From assembly GCA_003134965.1 (NCBI GenBank), contig PLDA01000006.1, positions 186,001 to 250,000 of the forward strand: DNA of 64,000 nucleotides. The letters run 5' to 3'. The position numbers were made by a program, and so were the translations under genes. Within the stretch, counting starts at the first letter, position 1, and each line of letters begins with the position of its first letter. A model generated the notes under the pieces. That model was given only the letters and a program-made list of their open reading frames with translations, was not told where the DNA came from and did not search any database. Source of the DNA: Vulcanimicrobium winogradskyi. Its GTDB lineage: Bacteria > Vulcanimicrobiota > Vulcanimicrobiia > Vulcanimicrobiales > Vulcanimicrobiaceae. Positions 41,784 through 50,967 of this stretch are shown here, one piece after another.

Positions 41784-43208
41784 ATGGCCGTCGCTCTGGA
41801 ACAGGAAATCGCCGCTCTCCCCCACGCTGATGCCAAGCCGGGGGTGCATTCGTTTTCGGCCGCTTGGGTGACCGCGCTGGTCGCTTCCGACGCCGTCCTG
41901 TTCCTGACCGCCACCTACTTGGCCGGACTGTTCGTCCGCCATTTCTGGATGCCGGAAGTCCTGATGCGGCAGATCTTCGTGCCGGCGATCCTCACCGCGG
42001 TGCTCTCGGTCCTGGTGTTCTGGCAGCTCGGGCTCTATCAGCGCTCGTTCGCGATGTCGGTCCGGGACGAGCTCTACCACGCCGTCGCCGCGCTCGCGCT
42101 TGCCTCGGCGCCGGTCATGATCTTTTTCTCGATCTTCCCGCAGATCTCGACCTCGCGGGTCGTCACGATCTTCACCCTGCTGTTCGCGATCGTGCTGGTC
42201 GGCTCGGCCCGCGCGCTCGCCCACCGCGTCCGCGACGCCCTGACGATGCTCCACCCGCGCCGGATCGCCGTCGTCGGCCACCCGTCGCGGCTCGATTTCG
42301 CCGAAGACGCGATGCGGGCGTTGCCGAACGGCCGCGTCTTCCGCCTGGCGGTCCCGGACATCGACGGGCTCGGCACGCTGACCGCCGAGGCGGTCGAGGC
42401 GCAGCCCTGGTTCAACCAAGCCGCGCAATGGGGCTGCGACACGCTGGTCTTCACCGAGATCCTGGCCCCCTCGATGATGCCGCAGGTGCTGGCCGCCGCC
42501 GAGCGCCACGGCATGATGATCGCCTTCGCCCCGCCGCGGATCCGCGTGCACTCCTACGCCCTCGAGATGGACTCGATCGGTAAGCAGGCCCTGATCGTCG
42601 CCAGGCCGTTGCGTGCCACGCAGCCCGGCGCGCGGATGGGGAAGCGCCTCTTCGACCTCACGATCGCCTCGATCGGCCTCTTGCTGGCCGCCCCGATCAT
42701 GCTGCTGGTCGCCGTCGCGATCTCGCTTGAAGACGGCGAGCCGGTGATGTTCCGTCAGGAGCGGGTCGGCCGCGACGGCAAGACCTTCAACATGCTGAAG
42801 TTCCGCTCGATGGGGATGGACGCTGAAAAAGACGGCGCCAAGCTGGCTATCGTCGGCGACGTTCGCGTCACCCGGGTCGGCAAGTTCATCCGCCGCACCT
42901 CGCTCGACGAGCTGCCGCAACTGATCAACGTCCTGCGCGGTGAGATGTCGATCGTCGGCCCGCGTCCCGAGCGGCCGGTCTTCGTCGACCAGTTCGTCCA
43001 GCAGTACCCCCGCTACGCCGAACGCCACCTGGTCTCGCCGGGGATCACCGGCTGGGCTCAGGTCTACGGGAAACGCGTCGTCGGCTTCGACGACGTCCCC
43101 GCCAAGCTGCGCGGCGATCTCTTCTACGTCGAGAACTGGTCCTTGTTCATGGACGTCGCCGTCTGCCTCAAGACCGCCGCCGAGGTCCTCTTCCACCGGG
43201 CCGCATAG
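41784..43208 (+). CDS. Polyprenyl-phosphate sugar-phosphotransferase (exopolysaccharide initiating enzyme)
   Basis: 474 residues from ATG 41784. Five N-terminal membrane segments (first: VTALVASDAVLFLTATYLAGLF), a CoA-binding-like cytoplasmic domain (ALTMLHPRRIAVVGHPSR), then the PglC/WbaP catalytic domain: KRLFDLTIASIGLLLAAP, MLKFRSMGMDAE, RRTSLDELPQLINVLRGEMS, IVGPRPERP. The Asp-Glu pair and the PRP motif of the family are intact. It transfers a sugar phosphate from a nucleotide sugar to undecaprenyl phosphate at the inner membrane and starts the repeat unit. It opens a five-gene run to 48729 with short gaps or overlaps. Confidence 0.95.
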   Translation: MAVALEQEIAALPHADAKPGVHSFSAAWVTALVASDAVLFLTATYLAGLFVRHFWMPEVLMRQIFVPAILTAVLSVLVFWQLGLYQRSFAMSVRDELYHAVAALALASAPVMIFFSIFPQISTSRVVTIFTLLFAIVLVGSARALAHRVRDALTMLHPRRIAVVGHPSRLDFAEDAMRALPNGRVFRLAVPDIDGLGTLTAEAVEAQPWFNQAAQWGCDTLVFTEILAPSMMPQVLAAAERHGMMIAFAPPRIRVHSYALEMDSIGKQALIVARPLRATQPGARMGKRLFDLTIASIGLLLAAPIMLLVAVAISLEDGEPVMFRQERVGRDGKTFNMLKFRSMGMDAEKDGAKLAIVGDVRVTRVGKFIRRTSLDELPQLINVLRGEMSIVGPRPERPVFVDQFVQQYPRYAERHLVSPGITGWAQVYGKRVVGFDDVPAKLRGDLFYVENWSLFMDVAVCLKTAAEVLFHRAA

Positions 43209-43216
43209 ACCGAGGC

Positions 43217-44509
43217 ATGCGCGTCGCCATCGTCGCGGCGAAGTATCCGTACGGCCCCCAGGAAGCGTACCTCGACCGCGAACTTCGCGCGTTCGCGCCG
43301 CACACCGGCGGCGTCGCGGTGTTCCCGACCTCGCCGCGCGAGCGCACGCCGGGCTACCGCGACATCCCGGCCGACGTGCACCGGCTCGGGTTGATCTCGA
43401 TCGCGACGCTCGCCGGCGCGCTCACCGCCCTCGCGACGCGGCCGGCGGCGAGCGCCCGCGCGATCGCGTCGGTCGCGTTCGCGCGCGGACGGCCGGGGGT
43501 GAAGCTCAAGAACCTCGCCGTGATCCCGCTCGGCCTCGCGGTCGGCACCGCGCTGCGGCGCGGCCGCTTCGATCACGTCCACTCCTATTGGCTTTCGACG
43601 CCGGCGACGGTCGCGTTCGTCGCGGCGGCGGTCGCGGGGATCCCGTGGAGCAGCACCGCGCACCTGTGGGACATCTACGAGGAGAATGCGCTGGCGCTCA
43701 AGCTCCGCTCGGCGCGATTCGTGCGGGCGATCTCCGCGCGCGGCCGGCTCGACCTGCTCGCCGCCGTCCCCGACATCGCCCCCGCCCGCATCAGCGTGCT
43801 GCACGTCGGCGTCGACGTGCCCGAGACGGCGCCCGCCGCGCCAACGCGGCACGCCGGCACGCCGTTCGCGCTCCTGTGCGCGGCAAATCTCGTCCGAAAA
43901 AAAGGCCATGCCGACCTGCTGCGAGCGGTCGCGGCGGTGCGCTCTGGGGGCACCGACGTGCGTCTGACGCTGGCCGGTGACGGGGATCTGCGCGACAATC
44001 TCGAGGCGCTGGTGCGCGAGCTGCAGCTGGGCGATGCCGTGACGTTCCGTGGTTATGTGGGACACGACGCGTTGCTCGACGAGATCCGGGCCGGCCGCTA
44101 CGACGCCATGGCGCTGACCAGCCTCGAGCTGGCGGGCGGCGTGATGGAAGGCATCCCGGTCGCGTTGATGGAGGCGATGGCACTCGGGCTCCCGGTGCTC
44201 ACGACTGCGACCGGCAGCATCACCGAATTGGTCGACGACGGCTGCGGTCGCGTCGTGCCGCAGGGCGACATCGCGGCGATCGCCGGCGCGCTGCGCGAGC
44301 TCGCCGCCGACCCCGCGTTGCGGGCGGGGCTGGCGGATGCGGCGCATGCGCGTGTGCGCGCGGAGTTCGACGTGGTGACGGTGGCCCGCGAGCTGGCGCG
44401 GCTGATCGCGACCCCCGCTTCCGTTACGCTCGACCGAGCTTCGGGTAGGTCTAGCAACGAAGACGCACGCACCACGGAGGGCGGCGACGCGGCATGGGGT
44501 CAGGGATGA
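43217..44509 (+). CDS. Glycosyltransferase family 4 (GT-B)
   Basis: 430 residues from ATG 43217, nine bases after the transferase. GT-B fold: N-terminal LVRKKGHADLLRAV follows the hinge; the C-terminal donor site has LTLAGDGDLRDNL, TFRGYVGHDALLDEI and the signature EGIPVALMEAMALGLPVLTT (two Glu of the EX7E motif). It retains the stereochemistry of a nucleotide-sugar donor and adds one sugar to the lipid-linked unit. Its last bases form an ATGA overlap with the dehydrogenase gene. Confidence 0.92.
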   Translation: MRVAIVAAKYPYGPQEAYLDRELRAFAPHTGGVAVFPTSPRERTPGYRDIPADVHRLGLISIATLAGALTALATRPAASARAIASVAFARGRPGVKLKNLAVIPLGLAVGTALRRGRFDHVHSYWLSTPATVAFVAAAVAGIPWSSTAHLWDIYEENALALKLRSARFVRAISARGRLDLLAAVPDIAPARISVLHVGVDVPETAPAAPTRHAGTPFALLCAANLVRKKGHADLLRAVAAVRSGGTDVRLTLAGDGDLRDNLEALVRELQLGDAVTFRGYVGHDALLDEIRAGRYDAMALTSLELAGGVMEGIPVALMEAMALGLPVLTTATGSITELVDDGCGRVVPQGDIAAIAGALRELAADPALRAGLADAAHARVRAEFDVVTVARELARLIATPASVTLDRASGRSSNEDARTTEGGDAAWGQG

Positions 44510-45789
44510 ACGTTTGTGTTGTTGGTCTGGGCTACATCGGGCTGCCGACCGCCGCGATGATGGCGCTCGCCGGGCATGACGTCGTCGGATACGACGTTGA
44601 TCCGCGGGTGCTCCGTGCGCTCGCGGACGGCGCCGCGCACGTCAAGGAGAAACCGGTCCGCGCCCTCGTGGTCAAGGCGCTCCGCAGCAAGAAGCTCACG
44701 CTGTCGTCGGAGATTCCGGCCGGCTCGCAGGCCTACGTCCTGTGCGTGCCGACCCCGACGATCGACCACAAGCCCGACCTCTCGTTCGTGCAGTCCGCCT
44801 CGGCCGCCGTCGCGGCGGTGCTGAATCCGGGCGACCTGCTGATCGTCGAGTCTACCGTGCCGCCCGGCACGATGGATCGTGTCGTCGTCCCGGCCTTGCG
44901 CGCGGCGGGCGTCGACCCCGACTCCGTCGCGATCGCGCACTGCCCCGAGCGCGTGATCCCCGGCGCGATCGTCAAGGAGCTGCGCGAGAACGCGCGCGTC
45001 GTCGGCGGACGCAAGCCCGGCGACGCGGAGCAGGCGCGCGCGCTCTACGCCAGCTTCACTAGCGGCGCGATCAACACGACCGACACGATGACTGCCGAGC
45101 TGGTGAAAGTCATCGAGAACACGTATCGCGACATCAACATCGCCTTCGCGAACGAGCTCGCGCTGCTCAGCGAAGAGCTCGGCGTCGACGCACACGAAGC
45201 GATCGCGCTGGCGAACCAGCACCCGCGCGTGAACATCCTTTCGCCCGGGCCCGGCGTCGGCGGCCACTGCATCCCCGTGGATCCGCACTTCCTCTCCAAC
45301 GCGAACCCGTTCGTCACCGAGCTGATCCAGACGGCGCGGCGCATCAACGAGCGCATGCCGCATGTCGTGGTGCGCCGCATCGTCGAGCACGTCGCGGCGC
45401 GCGACGGCGCGATCGTCGCGATCCTCGGCGCCGCGTACAAGGCCAACGTCGACGACACGCGCGAGTCGCCGACCGAGCGCGTCGAGGAGCTGCTGCGCGA
45501 GCGCGGGTACCTGACACGCGTCTACGATCCGGTCGCGGAACGCTATCGCGGCGAGCTCGCGGCGTCGCTCGAGGACGCCGTGCGCGGCGCTGACGCGCTG
45601 GTGCTGATGGTCGGGCACGACGCGTTCGCGGCGATCGATCCGGTCGCGATCGCGCCGCTGCTGCGGCGCCGGCTGCTGATCGATACGCGCGCCTTCCTCC
45701 CGGCGGCGCGCTGGGCGGCGGCCGGGTACGACGTCTACACGCTCGGCGGAAAGCGCCGTGATCCCCTCCATTTCGTTACCGCATCCTGA
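44506..45789 (+). CDS. UDP-sugar 6-dehydrogenase (UDP-N-acetylmannosamine dehydrogenase/UDP-glucose dehydrogenase family)
   Basis: 427 residues from ATG 44506, which overlaps the preceding TGA; ATG 44494 is also in frame. NAD site VVGLGYIGLP (6-14), VESTVPPGTMDRVV (114-127), catalytic region AELVKVIENTYRDINIAFAN (K201, N205), active-site Cys255 in GPGVGGHCIPVDP, and the C-terminal NAD-side domain ILGAAYKANVDDTRESP. Pattern and spacing fit WecC-type enzymes, giving a uronic acid for the polymer. Its end overlaps the polymerase gene by 32 bases. Confidence 0.93.
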   Translation: MNVCVVGLGYIGLPTAAMMALAGHDVVGYDVDPRVLRALADGAAHVKEKPVRALVVKALRSKKLTLSSEIPAGSQAYVLCVPTPTIDHKPDLSFVQSASAAVAAVLNPGDLLIVESTVPPGTMDRVVVPALRAAGVDPDSVAIAHCPERVIPGAIVKELRENARVVGGRKPGDAEQARALYASFTSGAINTTDTMTAELVKVIENTYRDINIAFANELALLSEELGVDAHEAIALANQHPRVNILSPGPGVGGHCIPVDPHFLSNANPFVTELIQTARRINERMPHVVVRRIVEHVAARDGAIVAILGAAYKANVDDTRESPTERVEELLRERGYLTRVYDPVAERYRGELAASLEDAVRGADALVLMVGHDAFAAIDPVAIAPLLRRRLLIDTRAFLPAARWAAAGYDVYTLGGKRRDPLHFVTAS

Positions 45790-47185
45790 TCTGAGCAGCC
45801 GGCGGACCCAGCTGCTGCTGGGGTCCGTCGTTCTCGCGGCCGTCGTGGCGGGGATCGCCGTGCAGATCGGCCTCGGCGACCTGCGCCTAGCGCTGCTGCT
45901 CGCCGGATTCTTGGCGTCGCCGGTGCTGATTTGGGTCGCGCTGCGCTGGCCGTACATCTTTCCGTACGGGCTCTACGTCATGCTCGTGCCGTTCGACAAC
46001 ATGCTGAAAATCGGCGGAAGCGGCACCCTGACGAAGCTGCTCGGCATCCTCGCGGTCGTTGCGATCGGGGCGCACGCGTTCGTCATGCGGCGCTCGTCGG
46101 CGCCGCCGCGCGCGCTCTGGATCTGGATCGGTTTTCTGCTCTGGACGTTGATGGGCATCATGTGGAGCCCGGACGTTCCCGCAGCGTCACTCCTCACGCA
46201 GACGCTCGCGTCACTGGTGCTGCTCTACGCCGTGCTGTCGGTCGCGCCGGTCGACGAGCACGATTTGCGCACCATCTGCATGTTCATCGTGCTCGGCGGC
46301 GTCGCGGCGAGTGTGTACGGTATGTATGTGATCCATACCTCGCCGCAGATGACCGGCGACTTCGGCCGGCTCATGATCACGATCGGCGATCGCACGATCG
46401 ATCCGAACCACTTTGCGAACTCACTGCTCGCGCCGATCGCGCTCGCGTTCGTCACCCTCACGTCCTCGCGGCGGCCGGCGGTGATCTTCGGGGCGCTGGT
46501 CGCGCTCGCGATCCTCCTCGGCGGCGTGCTGATCAGCCTGTCGCGCGAGGCGCTGCTGGGCAGCGTGATCGTGGTCGCGGTCGTCATCGCCTTGTCGCGC
46601 CATCGCATCGTCGGCGCGCTCATCGCGCTACCCGTCCTCATCACCGTCCCGCTGCTGGTTCCCGCGATCGGCCAGCGCATGGCCGAGGCCTTCGTCACCG
46701 GGGGCGCAGGGCGCGCGTCCCTCTGGCACGTCGCCTGGACGTCGATTCAGCAAAAGCCGTTCTTCGGCTGGGGAACAGCCGGCGCGATCGACGCGCTGGA
46801 CTCGAACTTCCTGCGCGTCTATCAGGCGCACCCGAGCGGCTGGGTCATCACCCCGCACAACACGCCGTTGCACGTCGCGGTCGAGCTCGGTTTCATCGGT
46901 CTCGGCTTCTACGTCGCCGCGTTCGTCGCCGCGTTTCTGATGCTGCGCGTCGTCCCCCGGCTGGACCGTCTCTGGGACATCCGCGTCGCGCTCACCGCGG
47001 CGCTGTGCGCGCTCGTGTTCGTCGGGTTCTTCATCGATCTCGAGTCGTACAAGTACGTGTGGCTCGTCCTCGTGACCATCGCCCAGCTGCGCACCGCGGT
47101 GCGCATGCGCGCGCCGGCTGCCGTCCCGGCCGCCCGACCCGAACCGTATGTTCCGCGGCCGGCACACAGAGCGATCGGCGCGTGA
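45758..47185 (+). CDS. O-antigen ligase/polymerase-like membrane protein
   Basis: 475 residues from GTG 45758. About eleven to twelve membrane segments (for example LLLGSVVLAAVVAGIAVQIG). The Wzy_C-type loop is present: WTSIQQKPFFGWGTAGAI ... WVITPHNTPLHVAVELGFIG, with the conserved GxG and HN residues, flanked by a hydrophobic LGGVLISLSREALLG segment. Members polymerise or ligate lipid-linked glycans on the outer face of the inner membrane. Ends in a GTGA overlap with the next gene. Confidence 0.9.
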   Translation: MIPSISLPHPDLSSRRTQLLLGSVVLAAVVAGIAVQIGLGDLRLALLLAGFLASPVLIWVALRWPYIFPYGLYVMLVPFDNMLKIGGSGTLTKLLGILAVVAIGAHAFVMRRSSAPPRALWIWIGFLLWTLMGIMWSPDVPAASLLTQTLASLVLLYAVLSVAPVDEHDLRTICMFIVLGGVAASVYGMYVIHTSPQMTGDFGRLMITIGDRTIDPNHFANSLLAPIALAFVTLTSSRRPAVIFGALVALAILLGGVLISLSREALLGSVIVVAVVIALSRHRIVGALIALPVLITVPLLVPAIGQRMAEAFVTGGAGRASLWHVAWTSIQQKPFFGWGTAGAIDALDSNFLRVYQAHPSGWVITPHNTPLHVAVELGFIGLGFYVAAFVAAFLMLRVVPRLDRLWDIRVALTAALCALVFVGFFIDLESYKYVWLVLVTIAQLRTAVRMRAPAAVPAARPEPYVPRPAHRAIGA

Positions 47186-48729
47186 AGATCGCCGTCGCGG
47201 TGACGGCGAGGCTGGTCCCGGACTGGCAGCGCCGCGCGATCGACGCGCTTCGCGCGCTGGACGCGGTCGAGGTGCGCATCGTCGACGTTCCGGGTGCCGC
47301 GACGCCGCCGCGCGGATTCGACGCGCGGCTCGCCGGGCCGGCTCTCGCGACCGCGCCGGTCGACGTCGACCGCAGCGATCTCGCCGGCTGTGACGCGATC
47401 CTCAACTTCACCGCGCACGCCTTCGCCGCCGATCCCCCGCAGGGCGTCTGGTCGTTCCGTCTCGGCGAAGACTCCGGCGCTGCGCTGCCGTTCGCAACCG
47501 AGATCGTGCGCGGCGACGCCACCGTCACGATCGTGCTCGAGCGGCGACGCGGCGCCGTTACCGAGATTTTGCGCAGCGGGCGGTTCGGCATCCCGATGTG
47601 GTATCCGACGCTGCTGCGCCTCGCGCTCGGCGAAGCGGCGCGCTGGGCGGCGACGTTCGTCGCCGCGCTGCGCGACGGGATCGACGTGCCCGCCGTCCCG
47701 GCGAGCGCTCCAGCGGCGCGTGCGCGTCCGCCGCATCGCGTGGCCTTGCTCACCGCACTCGGCGCGCGCTTCGCGAGCGGGATGCGCGATGCGTTTTTCA
47801 CGGTCGATCAGTGGAACGTCGGCTTCGCGCCGGGCGGCCCGCGCGCACTGCTCGACGGATCGGTGCTCGACGTGCGCTGGCTCGACGATCCGCCGCACCG
47901 CACGTTCGTCGCGGATCCGTTCGTAGTCGAGCGCGACGGACAGCGTGTGCTGTTCCTCGAGGACTTCAACTACGTGCGCAACCGCGGCGTGATCGACGCC
48001 CTCGTGCTCGACGGCGCCGATCGCGTCGTGCGGCGCACGCGCGCGCTCGAGACCGCCGTGCATCTCAGCTACCCCTTCCCGGTCGAGATCGACGGCGAGC
48101 TCTACCTGATGCCGGAGAGCTGCGCTGCGAACGAGGTCGCGCTGTATCGCTGCGTCGCGTTTCCGGACCGGTGGGAGCGCGAGAGCGCGCTGCTGCCGGG
48201 CTTCGACGGCGTCGACACGACGCTGTTCGCGCACGAGGGCCGCTGGTGGGCGTTCGCCACGCGCACGGCGACGGGCGCGAACCTCGCGCTGCACGCGTTT
48301 CATGCGCCCGCGCCGCGCGGGCCGTGGACGGCGCATCCGCTCAACCCCATCGTCGTCGACGTCGCGTGCGCGCGACCGGCCGGTCCGCCGTTCGTCGTCG
48401 ACGGTGTTTTGTATCGAACCGGTCAAGATTGTTCGCGCACGTACGGCGGCGCGGTGGTCGTCGCGCGTGTCGATGCGCTGAGCCCGACCGGCTATCGCGA
48501 GACCGTCGTCCGGCGGCTCGAACCGCCGCCCGGCCGCTTCGCCGACGGCTTCCACACGATCAGCTTCGCAGGCGACACGCTCGTCGTCGACGGCAAGCGC
48601 ACGTATCGCGATCTCCGCAACGTGGGGCGCGCCGTCCGTGCGCTGCGCGACCGCATCGCGCGCGGGCTGCGCCGTTCCGCGTCACATCGCGCATCGACGC
48701 CTCAAGCACCGGCTCCGGACCACCGATAG
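47182..48729 (+). CDS. GINT1-like glycosyl-/formyl-transferase-type protein with five-bladed propeller domain
   Basis: 515 residues from GTG 47182 (overlaps the upstream TGA). Residues 1-200 form a Rossmann-like half (KIAVAVTARLVPDWQRRAID, then CDAILNFTAHAF) like the formyltransferase-type start of such proteins. Residues 200-490 contain the GINT1 N-terminal propeller signature: FVADPFVVERDGQRVLFLED, SYPFPVEIDGELYLMPES, and DTTLFAHEGRWWAFATR. Proteins with this domain modify polysaccharides or inositolphosphoceramides in plants and recur in bacterial glycan clusters. Reaction not predictable; a side-branch transferase is the best guess. Confidence 0.8.
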   Translation: MKIAVAVTARLVPDWQRRAIDALRALDAVEVRIVDVPGAATPPRGFDARLAGPALATAPVDVDRSDLAGCDAILNFTAHAFAADPPQGVWSFRLGEDSGAALPFATEIVRGDATVTIVLERRRGAVTEILRSGRFGIPMWYPTLLRLALGEAARWAATFVAALRDGIDVPAVPASAPAARARPPHRVALLTALGARFASGMRDAFFTVDQWNVGFAPGGPRALLDGSVLDVRWLDDPPHRTFVADPFVVERDGQRVLFLEDFNYVRNRGVIDALVLDGADRVVRRTRALETAVHLSYPFPVEIDGELYLMPESCAANEVALYRCVAFPDRWERESALLPGFDGVDTTLFAHEGRWWAFATRTATGANLALHAFHAPAPRGPWTAHPLNPIVVDVACARPAGPPFVVDGVLYRTGQDCSRTYGGAVVVARVDALSPTGYRETVVRRLEPPPGRFADGFHTISFAGDTLVVDGKRTYRDLRNVGRAVRALRDRIARGLRRSASHRASTPQAPAPDHR

Positions 48730-48760
48730 AAGGTACTGCCACCAACGGTCTGCCGGGACG

Positions 48761-48786
48761 CACTGTCCTGAGCTCGTCGAGGGATG
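48761..48786. repeat. Degenerate CTGAGC-type repeat
   Basis: CTGTCCTGAGCTCGTCGAGG, a few changes from the core, between the GINT1-like gene and the first secreted paralogue. Confidence 0.6.
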
Positions 48787-48816
48787 GTGGCAGCACCGCT
48801 TGCTCGGGGGTCCTTG

Positions 48817-50808
48817 ATGGGCGCGACTCGTCGTTACGCCAGCGTATTTTCGCTTTGCCTCGCCGCGACGTTCGCGGCCGGCTGTGGTGGCGGCGGCGGC
48901 TCGTCGGCGATGCCGCCGGTCGCGCCGAGCGGCGGAACGACTGCGGGCACTGCGCCCGCGTCGCTGGTGCTCACGATCGCGATCCCAAGTGCGAGCAGCA
49001 GCAGCAGCGCGGCGCGCCGCGTGCGGTACGTGTCGGCCGGAACGAAATCGGCGACGATCGTGTACGGCGCGCAGCAGCAGACCGTGAACTGCACGACGAT
49101 GTGCAGCATCACGCTTCAGCTGTCGACGGGTCAGCAGTCGATCTCGGCGCGGCTCTTCGACCAGCCGAACGCCGCCGGCAATCTGCTTGCGACCGGAGCG
49201 ACGACGACGAACGTCGTCGCGGGCCAGCAGAACGTCGTCTCGATCGCGTTCGGCGGTGTCCCGGCGAAGCTTGCGATCACGCTCGGCGCCGCCACCGCGA
49301 CCGCCGGCGCGGCCGCGCAGATCCCGGTTGTCGTGAAGGCGATCGACGCCGCCGGCTTCACCATCGTCGGTCCCGAGCCGTACGCGAGCGCGCTCGTGCT
49401 CAGCAGCGACGACCATTCCGGCGCGACAGTGCTTTCGACGACGGTGCTGGCGTCGCCGAACGATAGCGCGACGATCGCGTACAACGGTTCCGCAGCGGTC
49501 TCGGCCGTGCACGTCGTCGCGACGGTGACCGGGACCTCGATCGCCGCACCCGCGGCGACGCTCACGATCGCGGCGGCATCTGCGGCGGGCAGTTTCCCGG
49601 ACCACGTGCGCACGCACGCGTACTACGGGCTCAACAACATCAACGTCGACGTACCGGCCGCGTTCATGGCGGCGCACGTCGACATCGTCGAGGACGACGG
49701 CTACACGGCCGTGCACGCCGACGCGTTCAAACGCGCCGGCGGAAAGATGGCGATCGCTTACACCGACCCGTCGTTCGACGTGCACTGCCCCGCGCCGTTC
49801 GTGCCGCCCGCCGGGCGCTGCAGCGGACCGATGACGGGCCCGATCGCGGGCGACGAGTCTGCGTACATCCACGACGTGAACGGGGCTCGGGTGAACCGCT
49901 ATGGGGGCGCCTATTTCCAGTACCAAGAGATCTTCAACGTCGCCGCACCTTCGGCGCGCGCGGCGTACGCGCGCTGGACGGCGTCGATCCTAGCGGCATC
50001 GCCGCTGCTCGACGGCTTCGAGGCCGACGACTCCGGCAGCCCGTTCACCGGTCCGGACAACGTTCTGGGCTCGAACCTCTATTACGGCTTCAACGCCTTC
50101 GGCGTCGAGATCGCGGGCGACGCGCAGTACATCGCCGGTGAGAGCGCGATGCTCGCCGCGGCCGGCAAGCAGGTGATGATCAACGGCGGCGACCCGCGCG
50201 GCACGGGGCCTGCTTACGGCGGGACGTTTCTCGACCTGCCGTCCGTCTACGGCCAGCAATTCGAAGGATCGTTCAACAACGGCGGCGGCTACCTGTACAG
50301 CGACGTCAACAACAAGTTCCAGCTCGAAGAGAACGCGCTGATCAGCGTCATGTCACATCACAAGCTCGCCGTCGTCTATCCGACGGGTGACGGCTCCCCG
50401 GCGCATCGTCTCTATGCGTACGCGGCATGGCTGCTGACGTACGACCCGACGTACTCCGCGTACGAGACGGACGTACCGCTCTCCGACGGGATCGCGCTCT
50501 GGCCCGAGACGCAGCTCGTGCCAGGGCAGCCCGGCGTCACCGCAACCGATATCGGGCAGCTGCGGCGCGGCGGCGTCTACGTGCGCGAGTTCGGCGCGTG
50601 CGCCGTGGCGGCGCAACCAATCGGCCCGTGCGCCGCGGTCGTCAACTCGTCGGCCACCGCGTCGGCCGCGCTGCCGGCGCTCTCGATCGCCTACGGCCAG
50701 CACGTCGTCCTCGACCCGCAGAGCATCTATCACGGCGGCAAGGCGAACGTCGTCGGCGGACCGGTAACCTCGCTCGGCCCGGAGACGGCGGTAATCCTAG
50801 TTCGCTAG
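48817..50808 (+). CDS. Secreted lipoprotein with beta-sandwich N-terminus and paralogous TIM-barrel-like hydrolase domain (paralogue 1)
   Basis: 663 residues from ATG 48817, preceded by CGGGGG. Signal and lipobox FSLCLAATFAAGC. Residues 40-260 are two Ig/Big-type sandwiches with an LTIAIPSASSSSSAARR start. Residues 265-660 share a domain with the genes at 50968 and 54002: HAYYGLNNINVD, VDIVEDDGYT, MAIAYTDP, GFEADDSGSPFTG, QVMINGGDPRGTG, EGSFNNGGGYLY, AWLLTYDPTYS, REFGACAVAAQPIGPCAAVV, and SLGPETAVILVR. Paired Asp and a later Glu suggest a barrel glycoside hydrolase. Neighbours imply action on the exported polysaccharide. Confidence 0.78.
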   Translation: MGATRRYASVFSLCLAATFAAGCGGGGGSSAMPPVAPSGGTTAGTAPASLVLTIAIPSASSSSSAARRVRYVSAGTKSATIVYGAQQQTVNCTTMCSITLQLSTGQQSISARLFDQPNAAGNLLATGATTTNVVAGQQNVVSIAFGGVPAKLAITLGAATATAGAAAQIPVVVKAIDAAGFTIVGPEPYASALVLSSDDHSGATVLSTTVLASPNDSATIAYNGSAAVSAVHVVATVTGTSIAAPAATLTIAAASAAGSFPDHVRTHAYYGLNNINVDVPAAFMAAHVDIVEDDGYTAVHADAFKRAGGKMAIAYTDPSFDVHCPAPFVPPAGRCSGPMTGPIAGDESAYIHDVNGARVNRYGGAYFQYQEIFNVAAPSARAAYARWTASILAASPLLDGFEADDSGSPFTGPDNVLGSNLYYGFNAFGVEIAGDAQYIAGESAMLAAAGKQVMINGGDPRGTGPAYGGTFLDLPSVYGQQFEGSFNNGGGYLYSDVNNKFQLEENALISVMSHHKLAVVYPTGDGSPAHRLYAYAAWLLTYDPTYSAYETDVPLSDGIALWPETQLVPGQPGVTATDIGQLRRGGVYVREFGACAVAAQPIGPCAAVVNSSATASAALPALSIAYGQHVVLDPQSIYHGGKANVVGGPVTSLGPETAVILVR

Positions 50809-50863
50809 TTTCGCCGGCCGCGCGTCACGCGATCGCGTGCGCAGCGATGGTATTGCGAAACGC

Positions 50864-50892
50864 TTGACTACGGCGCCGGAGCGGCGTATGGT
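50864..50892 (+). promoter_or_regulatory. Sigma-70-like promoter ahead of the second secreted paralogue
   Basis: TTGACT (50864-50869), 17 bases, TATGGT (50887-50892). Transcription would start near 50899, about 70 bases before ATG 50968. Confidence 0.65.
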
Positions 50893-50967
50893 GAAACCGC
50901 GTGGTGTAGGCTGCTCTCACGAGTGCTAATAGTCGCGCAATCTTCTACGTCGAGCGGGGTGTTCGAG

